This document shows, piece after piece, positions 6,772 through 17,700 of a DNA stretch of 64,000 nt. The notes beneath the pieces were generated by a model. It searched no databases. It saw nothing but the letters and a program-made list of their open reading frames with translations, and was not told where the DNA came from. Origin of the DNA: JAWHQP01 sp032586195 (GTDB lineage Bacteria; Pseudomonadota; Gammaproteobacteria; Enterobacterales; Pasteurellaceae). How positions within the stretch are numbered: the first letter of the stretch is position 1; the number at the start of each line of letters is the position of its first letter. The stretch is taken from positions 1 to 64,000 of the forward strand of contig JAWHQP010000006.1 of NCBI GenBank assembly GCA_032586195.1, read 5' to 3'. The translations under genes and the position numbers were made by a program.

Positions 6772-9700
6772 ATGACATTTCAATTATCCAAAAGATATGG
6801 CGAACTGCGCAGAAATATCACTTCTTATTATCGTATTGATGAAAAAACCGCAGTGGATGCATTATATAAAACCCTCGATTTTACCGCCGAACAGGAAGAA
6901 CGCATTCGGGAGAATGCAATCGCTTTGATCAATAAATTAAGCAAAATAAAGCAAAATCAATATGGTGTTGACGCTCTTATGCAAGAGTTCTCCTTGGGTG
7001 ATGATGAAGGAATTGCCTTAATGTGCTTAGCTGAAGCTTTATTACGCATTCCGGATAACCAAACCCGTGATGAGCTGATTTACGAAAAACTTAAGGAAGG
7101 CGATTGGAAATCACATATCGGTAAATCCTCTTCTCTCTTTATTAATGCCGCGAGTTATGGATTGTTATTCGGCAAGAAATTGAGTCAAACCTTTGATGAA
7201 AAGGAATTATCCAACGCGCTCAGCCGTAGCTTTGCCCGTCTCTCCGTTCCATTTATGCGCCTTGCCATAGTACGAGCCATGAAACTTCTGGGGGAACAAT
7301 TTGTGACCGGCACGGATATGCCACAGGCTTTGAATCGTGTGCAAAAACGTATTGCCAAAGGTTATTGCTATTCCTTTGATATGCTCGGTGAGGCGGCGAT
7401 GACCAAAGCGGATGCCGAACGCTATTTCCAAGATTATTTACAAGCCATCAAGGTGGTTGGCGAAGAATCCGAAGGACGCGATATTTATCGTTCTAACGGT
7501 ATTTCCGTCAAATTATCCGCCATTCATCCCCGTTATACGCGGGCACAGTATGATCGTGTTATGGCGGAGCTATATCCAAAGGTTAAACAGTTATTTTTAA
7601 CGGCTAAAGAATACGACATCAGCATTACTATTGATGCGGAAGAAGCAAGCCGATTGGAATTATCCTTGGATTTAGTGGAAAAACTGTTAGATGAACCTAA
7701 ACTCAAAGGCTATCGTGGTATTGGTTTTGTAGTGCAGGCCTATTCTAAACGCTGCCCTAAAGTGCTGGAATATTTAATCGCTCTGGCCCGTGAAAAACAG
7801 GCGTTTCTGATGATTCGTCTGGTAAAAGGAGCTTACTGGGACAGTGAAATAAAATGGGCTCAAACCGACGGTTTAGACGGTTTTCCGCTTTATACCCGTA
7901 AAAATCATACCGATATTTCCTATATCGCCTGCGCCAAGATTTTATTAGCGGCACAGGATGTGATATATCCTCAGTTTGCCACCCATAACGTGCAGACTCT
8001 TTGCACCATTTATGAGCTCGGACAAAATAAACAATACGAATTTCAATGCCTGCACGGCATGGGTGAAGCCCTGTACGATAATGTCGTCGGCAAAGAGAAC
8101 ATGAACCGTCAGGTCCGTGTGTATGCGCCTGTAGGCACGCACGAAACCCTACTCGCCTATCTGGTTCGCCGTTTGTTGGAAAACGGCGCGAATTCGTCTT
8201 TCGTACATCAGCTGATTGATGAAAACGTAAGTATCGATCAGCTGGTCACACCGCCTTGGCAACGCTACTCTACGTCACAGGGTCACGGCAATAAATCAGT
8301 GTCTTTGCCGAAAAACTTATTTCATGATCGTCTGAATTCTTCAGGCTTTGATTTAACCAATGAACTGGTATTGGAACAACTGGAAAACGCGCTTAATAAC
8401 GCTGAGATTGCCGCTGCCGAATCGCTGGTAAATATTGCCGTTGCAGATTACCATGAGCCGCCTCACCAGGTTGTTAATCCGGCGGATTCACGCCCTATCA
8501 GCCAGGTATCTTTCTTCAAACAGGATTATCTTGATGATGTGTTTAATGCCGCCCGGAACGCAGACTGGGCTCAGCAAAGTGCGGTGTCGAAATCGGCAGT
8601 TTTACGCAAAGCTGCCGATTTATATGAAGAAAATTTCGGTTTATTGATGAAATTAGCCGTATTAGAAGCGGGAAAAACCTTATCGAATGCCATTGCCGAA
8701 TTGCGTGAAGCGGTGGATTTCTTACGCTATTACAGCTGTCAACTGGAAATCTTAGCCCATGAAGATAAACTGGCCGAACCCCGCGGCACGGCTCTTTGTA
8801 TTTCACCGTGGAATTTCCCGTTAGCCATCTTCACCGGGCAAATCGCAGCCGCTCTTGCGGCGGGTAACGCTGTGGTGGCAAAACCGGCAGAACAAACCTC
8901 ATTGATCGCCTTCGCCGCCGTTAATTTATTTTATCAGGCGGGCTTGCCGCGTTCCGCTTTACAGTTGGTATTAGGTGCGGGTGATATCGGAGCGGCTTTA
9001 GCGCAATATCCGTTTGACGCGGTGGTATTTACCGGCTCGACCGAAGTGGCGAAAGCCATTAACGAACAATTGGCCCGAGCGGAAAATGAGCCTGTTCTGA
9101 TTGCGGAAACAGGTGGTCAGAATGTATTGGTGGTCGATTCTTCCGCACTGCCGGAACAGGTTACCGCTGATGTACTCAGTTCCGCTTTTGATTCTGCCGG
9201 TCAGCGCTGCTCCGCCTTGCGGATTTTGCTGCTGCAAGAAGAGATATCCGACAAGCTTTATACTATGCTTACTCAAGCCATGCGGGAATTAACGGTGGGC
9301 AATCCTATGGCGTTGGCGACTGATGTCGGCCCCGTTATCGATGCCGAAGCAAAACAGAATCTGGAAAATCATAAAGCGTTGATGCGTAAAACCGCTCAAC
9401 GTTACGTTGAATTGGATACGCCGGAACAAGGGAATTATGTTGCCCCCGCAATCTATGCGCTTAATAATCTTGATCAGATTAATCGTGAAGTATTCGGCCC
9501 GATTTTACATATTGTCACCTATCGGAAAGATGAACTAGGCAAAGTGCTTGAACAGGTCAATGCCAAAGGCTATGCGCTCACCGGTGGTTGTCACAGCCGT
9601 ATCCGCAAGCAAATTGATTTTGTCGAACATCGCCTGAACTGCGGTAATTTCTATATTAATCGAAATATTGTGGGAGCCGTGGTTGGTGTGCAGCCTTTCG

Positions 9701-10224
9701 GCGGACATGGTCTGTCCGGTACGGGGCCGAAAGCGGGCGGCGAATTCTATTTGCAGCGTTTAACCAAAACCACGCAATATTACAGCCAATTCGGCGATGA
9801 AAAATCTTTGTTGAATGCCAGACCGCGGCTGGACAGTATTACAGGCGAAGAAAATACCTTAGCCTATTTACCGTGCGAAGTGGCGATTTTAAATGGCGAC
9901 TCTGCCCAAGCCGAACAGGCGGCGGAAAAACTGCTTAATCACGGCTTTTCCGTATTGGTTGAACCGGATCATCCGTTAGCTCGAAAAAATATACCGGGAG
10001 TCCGTATATCAAATGATTTCGCCCGTTGCCAAAAAGGTATTTTTCTCACCGCACTTTCACGCGAGCAGAAATTACGTTACGCGCAAAACATCAAAGCCAT
10101 TTTTAAATGCTATGATTGGCGTGAAACACAAGATGTTATTCCGCTCTATGATGAATTTTCCCGTAGTGAAAACACGACTGCGGCCGGCGGTAATGCCTCT
10201 CTGATGGCAACACAAGAACAATAA
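6772..10224 (+). CDS. putA: Bifunctional proline dehydrogenase / P5C dehydrogenase, without DNA-binding domain
   Basis: Oxidises proline to glutamate in two steps: the FAD-dependent proline dehydrogenase barrel (about residues 190-480) passes P5C/glutamate semialdehyde by an internal channel to the NAD-dependent aldehyde dehydrogenase (about 560-1030). Dehydrogenase catalytic residues are visible as Glu779 in ETGG and Cys813 in GQRCSAL. The 1150-residue protein starts MTFQLSKRYGELRR and lacks the N-terminal ribbon-helix-helix found in the roughly 1320-residue enteric PutA, so it should not repress its own operon. Conserved barrel motifs such as VRLVKGAYWD are intact. AAGGAGAACA provides the RBS. 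putP follows 23 bases later, so both are probably one operon under the upstream CRP site. Confidence 0.96.
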   Translation: MTFQLSKRYGELRRNITSYYRIDEKTAVDALYKTLDFTAEQEERIRENAIALINKLSKIKQNQYGVDALMQEFSLGDDEGIALMCLAEALLRIPDNQTRDELIYEKLKEGDWKSHIGKSSSLFINAASYGLLFGKKLSQTFDEKELSNALSRSFARLSVPFMRLAIVRAMKLLGEQFVTGTDMPQALNRVQKRIAKGYCYSFDMLGEAAMTKADAERYFQDYLQAIKVVGEESEGRDIYRSNGISVKLSAIHPRYTRAQYDRVMAELYPKVKQLFLTAKEYDISITIDAEEASRLELSLDLVEKLLDEPKLKGYRGIGFVVQAYSKRCPKVLEYLIALAREKQAFLMIRLVKGAYWDSEIKWAQTDGLDGFPLYTRKNHTDISYIACAKILLAAQDVIYPQFATHNVQTLCTIYELGQNKQYEFQCLHGMGEALYDNVVGKENMNRQVRVYAPVGTHETLLAYLVRRLLENGANSSFVHQLIDENVSIDQLVTPPWQRYSTSQGHGNKSVSLPKNLFHDRLNSSGFDLTNELVLEQLENALNNAEIAAAESLVNIAVADYHEPPHQVVNPADSRPISQVSFFKQDYLDDVFNAARNADWAQQSAVSKSAVLRKAADLYEENFGLLMKLAVLEAGKTLSNAIAELREAVDFLRYYSCQLEILAHEDKLAEPRGTALCISPWNFPLAIFTGQIAAALAAGNAVVAKPAEQTSLIAFAAVNLFYQAGLPRSALQLVLGAGDIGAALAQYPFDAVVFTGSTEVAKAINEQLARAENEPVLIAETGGQNVLVVDSSALPEQVTADVLSSAFDSAGQRCSALRILLLQEEISDKLYTMLTQAMRELTVGNPMALATDVGPVIDAEAKQNLENHKALMRKTAQRYVELDTPEQGNYVAPAIYALNNLDQINREVFGPILHIVTYRKDELGKVLEQVNAKGYALTGGCHSRIRKQIDFVEHRLNCGNFYINRNIVGAVVGVQPFGGHGLSGTGPKAGGEFYLQRLTKTTQYYSQFGDEKSLLNARPRLDSITGEENTLAYLPCEVAILNGDSAQAEQAAEKLLNHGFSVLVEPDHPLARKNIPGVRISNDFARCQKGIFLTALSREQKLRYAQNIKAIFKCYDWRETQDVIPLYDEFSRSENTTAAGGNASLMATQEQ

Positions 10225-10247
10225 CGATTAATTACAGGAGCAGTTTT

Positions 10248-11747
10248 ATGCAAAACTACCAAATTTATGTTACCTTTTGCCTTTATCTGGTGATTATTTT
10301 AGCTATCGGTGTTTATGCTTACCGTTCCACCCGAAATTTTGACGACTACATTTTAGGTGGACGTAAAATGGGCAGCTTTGTTACCGCCATGTCCGCCGGA
10401 GCATCAGACATGTCGGGCTGGCTATTGATGGGATTGCCGGGAGCCATTTTTCTGTCCGGCGTATCGGAGGCCTGGATTGCGATCGGTTTAACTATCGGCG
10501 CATATCTTAATTATCGGGTTGTTGCAGGCAGATTACGTATCTTTACGGAAAGTTATCAGAATGCGTTAACCTTGCCGGAATTCTTTGCACAACGTTTTCC
10601 TCATCAGAAAAAAGCACTGAAAATTATCTCCTCAGCCATTATTCTGTTTTTCTTCACCGTTTATTGTGCCTCGGGTGTCGTTGCCGGTGCCAAGTTATTT
10701 CAAGGCTTATTAGGTTTGGAATACTCTACCGCCCTTTGGCTGGGCGCGTTGGCGACGATATTATATACTTTCATCGGCGGTTATTTAGCGGTATCCTGGA
10801 GCGATACCATTCAGGCGACCTTGATGATTTTCGCTCTCCTGCTCGCGCCTGTAATGGTGTTGATTAACCTGAGCTGGGATGACATTACTGTTGCCCTTAA
10901 CGCAAAATCTGTAGCAACACAAATTCCGTATTCCAACTGGCTGTATAACGTATCCGGTATCGGCGTTATTTCCGCATTGGCTTGGGGGCTCGGTTATTTC
11001 GGACAGCCGCATATTTTAGCCCGTTTTATGGCGGCGGATTCGGTGCAATCACTCAATAAAGCCCGCCGTATCGGTATTGCCTGGATGTTCCTCTGTTTAG
11101 GCGGAGCGGTTGCGGTGGGTTATTTTGGCCTCGCTTACTTTACGGCAAACAATATTGAACTGGAAAATGCGGAATCCGTATTTATTGAATTATCAAAACT
11201 GATGTTTAATCCATGGATCGTGGGCGTGGTATTATCCGCCATTTTAGCCGCGGTAATGAGCACCCTATCCGCTCAGCTGCTGATGTGTTCCGCAGCAATC
11301 ACGGAGGATTTCTATAAAGGATTTTTCCGCAAATCGGCATCCAGCATTGAATTGGTTTGGGTGGGCCGTTTAATGGTATTATTCATTGCGGCAATCGCCA
11401 TTATCATTGCTCAGAATCCCGAATCAAAGGTCATGAGCCTAGTTTCCTACGCCTGGGCGGGTTTTGGCGCGGCCTTTGGCCCGGTTGTCATTCTCTCGCT
11501 GTTTAACCGTAATATTAGCTCGAAAGCGGCTTTGTGGGGAATGCTTTCCGGCGCGGTTACCGTTGTCATCTGGAGCCCGTTAATGCAACAGTGGGGCTGG
11601 AACGACCTTGCCAAGTTGTATGAAATTATCCCGGGCTTCATCGTCTGCTCCATCATTACGATCACTTCTTCTATTTTCGATCCGGTGGATAACGAAGTCG
11701 CCGAAAAATTCGACCGCGCTTTAGTGGAGTTTAACCGACGCAGCTAA
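10248..11747 (+). CDS. putP: Sodium/proline symporter
   Basis: Inner-membrane solute:sodium symporter importing proline with Na+. The 499-residue length and about 12-13 hydrophobic segments match PutP (E. coli 502). The N-terminal part reads YILGGRKMGSFVTAMSAGASD, containing the conserved Asp/Ser/Gly residues of the first helices near the Na+ site. The gene has AGGAG 7 bases before ATG and follows putA closely, so import and catabolism are probably co-expressed. A strong terminator begins 18 bases after the stop. Confidence 0.95.
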   Translation: MQNYQIYVTFCLYLVIILAIGVYAYRSTRNFDDYILGGRKMGSFVTAMSAGASDMSGWLLMGLPGAIFLSGVSEAWIAIGLTIGAYLNYRVVAGRLRIFTESYQNALTLPEFFAQRFPHQKKALKIISSAIILFFFTVYCASGVVAGAKLFQGLLGLEYSTALWLGALATILYTFIGGYLAVSWSDTIQATLMIFALLLAPVMVLINLSWDDITVALNAKSVATQIPYSNWLYNVSGIGVISALAWGLGYFGQPHILARFMAADSVQSLNKARRIGIAWMFLCLGGAVAVGYFGLAYFTANNIELENAESVFIELSKLMFNPWIVGVVLSAILAAVMSTLSAQLLMCSAAITEDFYKGFFRKSASSIELVWVGRLMVLFIAAIAIIIAQNPESKVMSLVSYAWAGFGAAFGPVVILSLFNRNISSKAALWGMLSGAVTVVIWSPLMQQWGWNDLAKLYEIIPGFIVCSIITITSSIFDPVDNEVAEKFDRALVEFNRRS

Positions 11748-11765
11748 TGTATATTTGAAGACAAT

Positions 11766-11799
11766 AAAGGCAGAAATGAATTCTGCCTTTATTTTTTTT
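11766..11799 (+). terminator. Rho-independent terminator after putP
   Basis: AAAGGCAGAA (11766-11775) pairs with TTCTGCCTTT (11781-11790) around a 5-base loop, followed by a run of eight T. It ends the putAP transcript. Confidence 0.92.
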
Positions 11800-11839
11800 A
11801 CGCCAAAGTGCGGTGTTAAAATCACGAGTTTTTTATATC

Positions 11840-13261
11840 TCAGCCCAATAACCGCACGCCATATTCATAAATCTGCTGCAATAAGGCGAGTTTATGCGGA
11901 TCATTTTGATACTGCTCCGCCAATAATTGTAAATCCTGCTCAAATTGTACCGCGCTTTGCTCCAATTTATGCCGACGGTATTTATCCCATTTTACTTGTT
12001 CGGCACGACTCAGGGTTTTATAAAAATGTCTGGCGCGATAATGGAATAACAGCTGAGGAATACGCTTATCTTCAAAAGCTAAACCGGAATCGCCCAGTTT
12101 TTCCGGCGGTAATTGACGTAAAATCGCCATATTGTTTTTATCCGCATTGCTGAAAAAACCGTTATACAATTCCGTTTCCACATTATCCGAGAGAGGTAAT
12201 TCCCGTTCTTCACTGAAAATGTTAAGCACTTTCTCCCGAATATCTAAATTTGCTTTTAATTTCTTTAAATTTGCCAGGCAATATTCGCGATCAATGCCTA
12301 AACGTTGCGCATTTTCAGGCAATAAGGTTTTAGCCGGAGACAGAATCGGACATTTATTGATATGCACCAGTTTTAACGGCACCGGCAGTTCGCCTTTTTT
12401 CGCTAATTCCGTCTTCTTGGTATAAAGATTAGCCCGCAGCTCATCGGCGTTTTTGCTGAGCAAATCCGTGATATCCGCGGCCAAATCACACACAATTACC
12501 GCATTTTGATTGATCGGATGCCAAGCCAAGGGAGCAATCCAGGTGGTGTTACCGCGGTAATTACCAAGCATGCCGGAAACATGCACCAGCGGTGTCATGT
12601 CGGCAGTATTAATCAATTTCTCAATCTCTCTTTTACCGCGATTTTCAAAGAAAAAGCGGAATAATTTAGGCTGTTTTTGTTTGATAAGCTTTGCCATAGC
12701 AATGGTGGCATACACGTCGGCCATGGCGTCATGGGCATTTTCATGTTCAATGCCATTAGCCTTGGTCAACAGTTCCAAGCGAAAACTCGGCATACCTTCA
12801 TCATCAAGCGGCCATTCAATGCCCTCTGGGCGTAAGGCATAACAGGCCCGCACCACATCAAGCAGATCCCAACGGGAATTGCCGTTTTTCCAACTGTATT
12901 CGTACGGGTCTATAAAGTTACGGTAAAAAGTGTAACGGGTCATTTCATCATCATAGCGGATATTGTTATAACCCATCACACAGGTATTGGGTTGACTGAA
13001 TTGCGCCAGAATTCCGGCGGCAAATTCAGGTTCAATAAGCCCTTTTTCATTACATTCCTGCGGTGTAATGCCCGTAACCATCACCGCTTCGGCAGCCGGC
13101 AGATAATCATTGGTTTGTTTGCAATAAAACATTATGGGCTCGCCGATAATATTAAAATCCTTATCCGTACGAATTCCGGCGAACTGCGCGGGGCGATCAG
13201 AGGCTGGATTCACCCCGAAACTTTCAAAGTCATAAACGAAAAAGGAAAAATCTTCTTGCAT
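11840..13261 (-). CDS. sbcB: Exodeoxyribonuclease I
   Basis: 3'-to-5' single-strand DNA exonuclease (DnaQ/DEDD superfamily) acting in mismatch repair and recombination. The 473-residue product starts QEDFSFFVYDFESFG; the Asp and Glu of YDFESFG are the first catalytic acids. Later exonuclease motifs (NIRYDDEMTRY, HDAMADVYATI) supply the remaining Asp and His. The length matches E. coli ExoI (475). I choose ATG at 13261 with GGGAG upstream; a TTG two codons earlier is less likely. It follows the EamA-type transporter gene by 15 bases in the same direction, so the two may share a transcript. Confidence 0.95.
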   Translation of the reverse strand: MQEDFSFFVYDFESFGVNPASDRPAQFAGIRTDKDFNIIGEPIMFYCKQTNDYLPAAEAVMVTGITPQECNEKGLIEPEFAAGILAQFSQPNTCVMGYNNIRYDDEMTRYTFYRNFIDPYEYSWKNGNSRWDLLDVVRACYALRPEGIEWPLDDEGMPSFRLELLTKANGIEHENAHDAMADVYATIAMAKLIKQKQPKLFRFFFENRGKREIEKLINTADMTPLVHVSGMLGNYRGNTTWIAPLAWHPINQNAVIVCDLAADITDLLSKNADELRANLYTKKTELAKKGELPVPLKLVHINKCPILSPAKTLLPENAQRLGIDREYCLANLKKLKANLDIREKVLNIFSEERELPLSDNVETELYNGFFSNADKNNMAILRQLPPEKLGDSGLAFEDKRIPQLLFHYRARHFYKTLSRAEQVKWDKYRRHKLEQSAVQFEQDLQLLAEQYQNDPHKLALLQQIYEYGVRLLG

Positions 13262-13276
13262 AAACAAACGCTCCCT

Positions 13277-14146
13277 TTAGGCAAATAGTTTTTCGTAAAA
13301 TAGAAACACGATGGCGGTAATCCCCAATATAATTCCTAACGCATTAATTTTACTGATTTTTTCTTTAAAAATAATGGCTCCGGTAATAGTACCCAGACAA
13401 ATTACCCCGATGTCCATCCCCGCAAATACAAGAGTAGGATTTTCATGGAAATATTGATGAGCCCGAATATAGAACAAAATATTAAAGAAATTCAGGCAGC
13501 CTAAAATAATACCGCCGATAAAGCTTGACAGTGTCCATACGGTACGTTTCAGAAATAAATAAGCAAAAATTAAGCAGCCAGCCAAGACAAAGGAAATGAA
13601 TAAGGTGGTTGGAAAAGCGCCGCCCATTTTGGCGATAAGCTTAAACAAAACGCCGGATAAACCGTAGCCACACCAGACTAAAGTGAGGTACAGCATTGCC
13701 TTACCCGCGTGTTCCATGCCACCGGCGGGTTTAAACAGCAAACAGCCGAGGGCGAGAAAAGCAAAAACAACTCCGATAATCCGTAATTCGCCCAGAGTTT
13801 CATTGAATAAAAATACCGCCGCGACCAGCTGTAATCCCAGAGATAAGCGTTGTGCCGCGTCGGAACGCACAATTCCGGCATATTCCACCGACTTGGACAT
13901 AAACATGAATACCGTCGGCAATAAAATACCCAGCGTTAGGAAAATCGGCTGAGCATCACTTTGCAGAAAATAATCAGTAAAACTTAATCCTTTGAAGTCG
14001 GGCTTGAGCAGAAAATAACACCAGATTAATGCTACGATATAGTTAAAGGCAATGGCTTGTTCGATGATAATATTTTTTTTACGGGCAATTTTGAGCAGTA
14101 CCGCAACGAGCACGCTGCATAGTACGGCTAAAATTAAATTATGCAT
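13277..14146 (-). CDS. EamA/DMT-family transporter
   Basis: A 289-residue integral membrane protein with about ten hydrophobic helices in two halves, the layout of the drug/metabolite transporter (EamA) superfamily. The C-terminal half has the typical pattern of a Glu/Lys-rich short loop (FKEKISKINALGIILG) before the last helix. Family members export or import amino acids, nucleotides or small metabolites. The substrate cannot be told from sequence. The gene leads a two-gene unit with sbcB and diverges from the DUF302 gene. Confidence 0.8.
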   Translation of the reverse strand: MHNLILAVLCSVLVAVLLKIARKKNIIIEQAIAFNYIVALIWCYFLLKPDFKGLSFTDYFLQSDAQPIFLTLGILLPTVFMFMSKSVEYAGIVRSDAAQRLSLGLQLVAAVFLFNETLGELRIIGVVFAFLALGCLLFKPAGGMEHAGKAMLYLTLVWCGYGLSGVLFKLIAKMGGAFPTTLFISFVLAGCLIFAYLFLKRTVWTLSSFIGGIILGCLNFFNILFYIRAHQYFHENPTLVFAGMDIGVICLGTITGAIIFKEKISKINALGIILGITAIVFLFYEKLFA

Positions 14147-14240
14147 TTTATTTCCTATTAGAACATTAATAATGTACAGTTAGTTGTTTTAGAATACTAA
14201 AACGCGTATTTTACATCAACAATCTAAAAGGTGAAAACAA

Positions 14241-14702
14241 ATGAAAAAATATAAATCGTTGTTAATGCTATTAATCCCTGTGCTTTTTTCCGCGCCGGGC
14301 GTTGCTCAAGAGCCGTCGCAGCCACAAGTGAAAACGGTAAAAAGCCTTTATTCGGCGAAAGATACGATGAATAAACTCCGGCAATCGTTCAATGACAAAG
14401 GAATGAAAATTTTTACTGTCATTGATCATCAAGCCGCCGCCCAAGAATATGGTTTAGCTATGCCGTTCGCAAGCGTGATTATCTTCGGTGATCCGAAAGT
14501 CGGCACGCCGATGATGTTGGCGGCACCGACTTTGGCTATTGATTTACCGCTGAAGGCGTTAGTTTGGGAAAACGATAAAGGCGAAGTATTCGTTTCCGTC
14601 AATAATGCTGAAACCATCGGTGAAAAACACGGTCTCAGCAAAGAAGTCTATGGCAAATTAAACGGTGCGGAAAAGCTGGTGTTTAAAACCGTTACCGAGT
14701 AA
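14241..14702 (+). CDS. Periplasmic DUF302-domain protein
   Basis: A 153-residue protein with a cleavable signal peptide (about residues 1-22, ending near GVAQE) followed by a DUF302 domain. The domain is recognised from the order IDHQAAAQEYGL, VIIFGDPKVGTPMM, APTLAIDLPLKALVWE and a final GLSKE helix. DUF302 proteins are small alpha-beta proteins of unknown biochemical role, found in periplasmic or cytoplasmic forms. The gene stands alone and diverges from the EamA transporter. An uptake-sequence hairpin lies directly after its stop. AAAGGTG before the ATG supports the start. Confidence 0.85.
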   Translation: MKKYKSLLMLLIPVLFSAPGVAQEPSQPQVKTVKSLYSAKDTMNKLRQSFNDKGMKIFTVIDHQAAAQEYGLAMPFASVIIFGDPKVGTPMMLAAPTLAIDLPLKALVWENDKGEVFVSVNNAETIGEKHGLSKEVYGKLNGAEKLVFKTVTE

Positions 14703-14713
14703 TTATGGAACCT

Positions 14714-14777
14714 AAAGTGCGGTGTCGATTTTCTGAGTTTTGAAACTGAAAAACTCGCTGAAACGACACCGCACTTT
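14714..14777. terminator. Inverted uptake-sequence pair between convergent genes
   Basis: AAAGTGCGGTGTCG (14714-14727) is the exact reverse complement of 14764-14777, with a second nested repeat GAGTTTT/AAAAACTC inside. It lies between the stop codons of the DUF302 gene and mukB and can end both transcripts. Confidence 0.7.
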
Positions 14778-14790
14778 TCGGGCTGAATGA

Positions 14791-17700
14791 CTACTCCATC
14801 GCCCCGAATCCTCTCAAGCCGACCACATGAACATGTTCTTGGTTGCCTGAGATCTTGCGCACCAGTTTATAGGTAGTGCCTTTTTCCGGGCTGATATTTT
14901 CCGGCGCTGCAATCAACAATTGCATATCCAGACGGTGACATAATTCAAACAAGGTTGAAATGGATTTGCCGTCCAAACGTGCCGCCTCGTCAAGGAATAA
15001 CAAACGGCACGGCAGAATATCTTTGCTGCGAATGCGGCGGCTTTCCTCTTCCCAGCTTTGCACCACCATCAGTAAAACCGACATCCCGGTACCAATCGCT
15101 TCCCCCGTGGATAAGGCACCGCTTTCCGCACGCAGCCAGCCATCCGCGCCACGATAGACTTCCACCTCAAGATCGAGATAATTGCGGTAATCCAATAATT
15201 CTTCACCGATGGTCTGAGCGGTGCGTTGTCCCATATCAATATGCGGGTTCAGGCGTTGATAGAGCTTCGCCATCGCCTCGGAGAAGGTTATGCGGTGATC
15301 GGTAAACAAATCCTGATATTCGTCCTGATGACCGGATAAGGCATCCAGCAACATGGCATGCGTATCACGGATATTCACCACTAGACGCACGGATTTCACC
15401 TGGCCGAAGGCAATATTTTGCAGCCCCTGATTAAGCATGCGAATGCGGTTTTGCTCACGCTGAATGGTTTTCCGCATGATATTTGCCACACTTTCCGAAC
15501 TGATTGCCAATTTGTGTTCGCGATTGGTCAGTTCATCGGTTAAACGGGAAAGCTCGATTTCCATCTGTTCAATGGCATCAATCGGATCGTCGGTTTTGAT
15601 AATATCCTGACGAATGCGTTCGCGTAAATGCTGATATACGGCGATAAAGAACCGCACTTTATTTTCCGGCTTGCGGCTGTCCTCCGACAAACGCAGAGCG
15701 TCGCGCAGATATTCGTTATCCTCCACCGCAATGCGCAGCGCCCCCAACGCTTTATCCGACATGGAACGTAAATCGTCCGCCGATAAATAGGCCAGTTCGC
15801 GACGGTTTAAGCGTTTTTCCACATCACTGTTGCGAGATAACCGCAGCACTACGCACCAACTGACTTTGGCCGCCACCACCAATTCCCGTTGGGTTTTGTA
15901 ATCACGTTCGGCCTTGCGGATGCGGCGTTGCAGATTTTCTCCCTCACTTTCATTCAGAGTTAATTGTTTTTCCACATAGGCACGACGCTGACGACTGGCC
16001 GAAAGCTGTTGATACAGTTCATCTTTACGGACCCGAGCCCGTTGTTCCGAGCCTTCATCAGCCCGCACGCCTAATTCGACGGCTTCCTGCAGCAATTCTT
16101 TCAGCATGCCGCTTTTGGTTTCAAAAGCACTTTGCAGTTGAATATATAACTGGTTAACTTGAGCAAACTGCTGTTGTTTTTGACGAACTTGCTCACGCTG
16201 GGCATCACGTTTGTTCTGCACTTGCTCTAAACGGAAGCGTAATTGCTCGTTAAGATCATTGGTTTCCGCTTTCACTGTCTCTTCATAGCTGAAATGGGCT
16301 TTACGCTGTATCACATCGGCAAGTGCAAAATGTTTCTGCTGAGCGATTTTTTGCATGGCGATCGCTTGGGTTAAATCGTCTTTCAAACGGTCATAGTTTT
16401 CAGGATCGCTTTGCAAGGTGTTGGCAATCGGTTCCAGTTGTGACAACGTCATGCCATGTTGTCTGATAAAATTCTCATCCTGCTCGGCGAGCTCTAATTG
16501 CTCACGACATTCGTCAATGCGATCTTGCAGACTGTCATCGGCAATCACATTAAGCTGCGGAATGACTTTGTTCAGCAGCTGCATTTTTTCCTTCGCGTCA
16601 TCCAATTTAATGCGGATTTGCTGTTCATCGGCATAATATTGGTTTAATTCACGGTCGATTTCATTGCGTTCCTGATTAATTTCACGCATGATTTCCTCAG
16701 GATTCGGTAAAAATGCCAATGCCAGATGTAGGCCGACGAATTGACCGAACTGCTGGTGTAGGCGCTGACATTTTTGCACATCAAAGGCGCGCTGGGCATA
16801 TTGTTCCGCCACTTCATCACGCAGCTCTTCCAATTCCGCCAGATGTTTTTCACGAGCCGCACGACCGAACAATGGCGTTTCCGGAAATTTTGAATAACGC
16901 AATTCGCGTTCGGATACCTGAACCACCACCCCGTGCGATAATTCTTGGGCAGACAACACGCTGTCATCAAATGCCGCCGGGTCGCCTTCGATTAGGTATA
17001 AATCTTCCGGGCAATCGTCCAGTTCCGTCAATTGTTCTTTCACCGCAGCCAGATCCCGAACCACAATGGCGTGACGGGCGGGACCATATAAGGCGGAAAA
17101 ATACGGCGCGTCTTCAATGGCAACGTCGTCGTAAAGTTCGGATAACAGCACACCGCCGAAGCGTTCCGCCAACATATTCAAACGGGCGTCTTCAGAGCCG
17201 TCCGGCTGGCTTAAACGGGAAATTTGCTCATCTAACAGCTGGCGTTTTTGTTCCAATTGATCACGCTGCATGGTGAACTCACGCTCTTTTTCTAACAAAG
17301 ATTGCATGAAATTCATCACATCCTGACTATCTTCAAACTGCTCACCGCTTTGTTCCTGCAAACGGTCTAAAGCAGCTTGGGCAGTCAGCCAGGCAGGTGC
17401 CTTGGCTGCGTTCTCCTGATAACCGGCGGTAAGTTGTTCACGTTTCTGGCGTAAGGTGGAACGGGCTTCCACCTGCTCCGACAGCTCAGCGGTTAAGTTC
17501 TCAATTAACGCTTCTTGTCCCGCGTGGTATTCTTCCAATTCATCGGCATCCGCTAAATGCAGGCCGGTACGCTGATTAAAATCTTGCAATAATCGCACCG
17601 CACTTTGCCGCTGGTTATAGCGTTGCTCCAATTCATGCAGTTTGCTTCGTAGCTGAGGTGTTTGCTGAGCTTGAATTTTTTGGGTCGGATATTCACGTAA

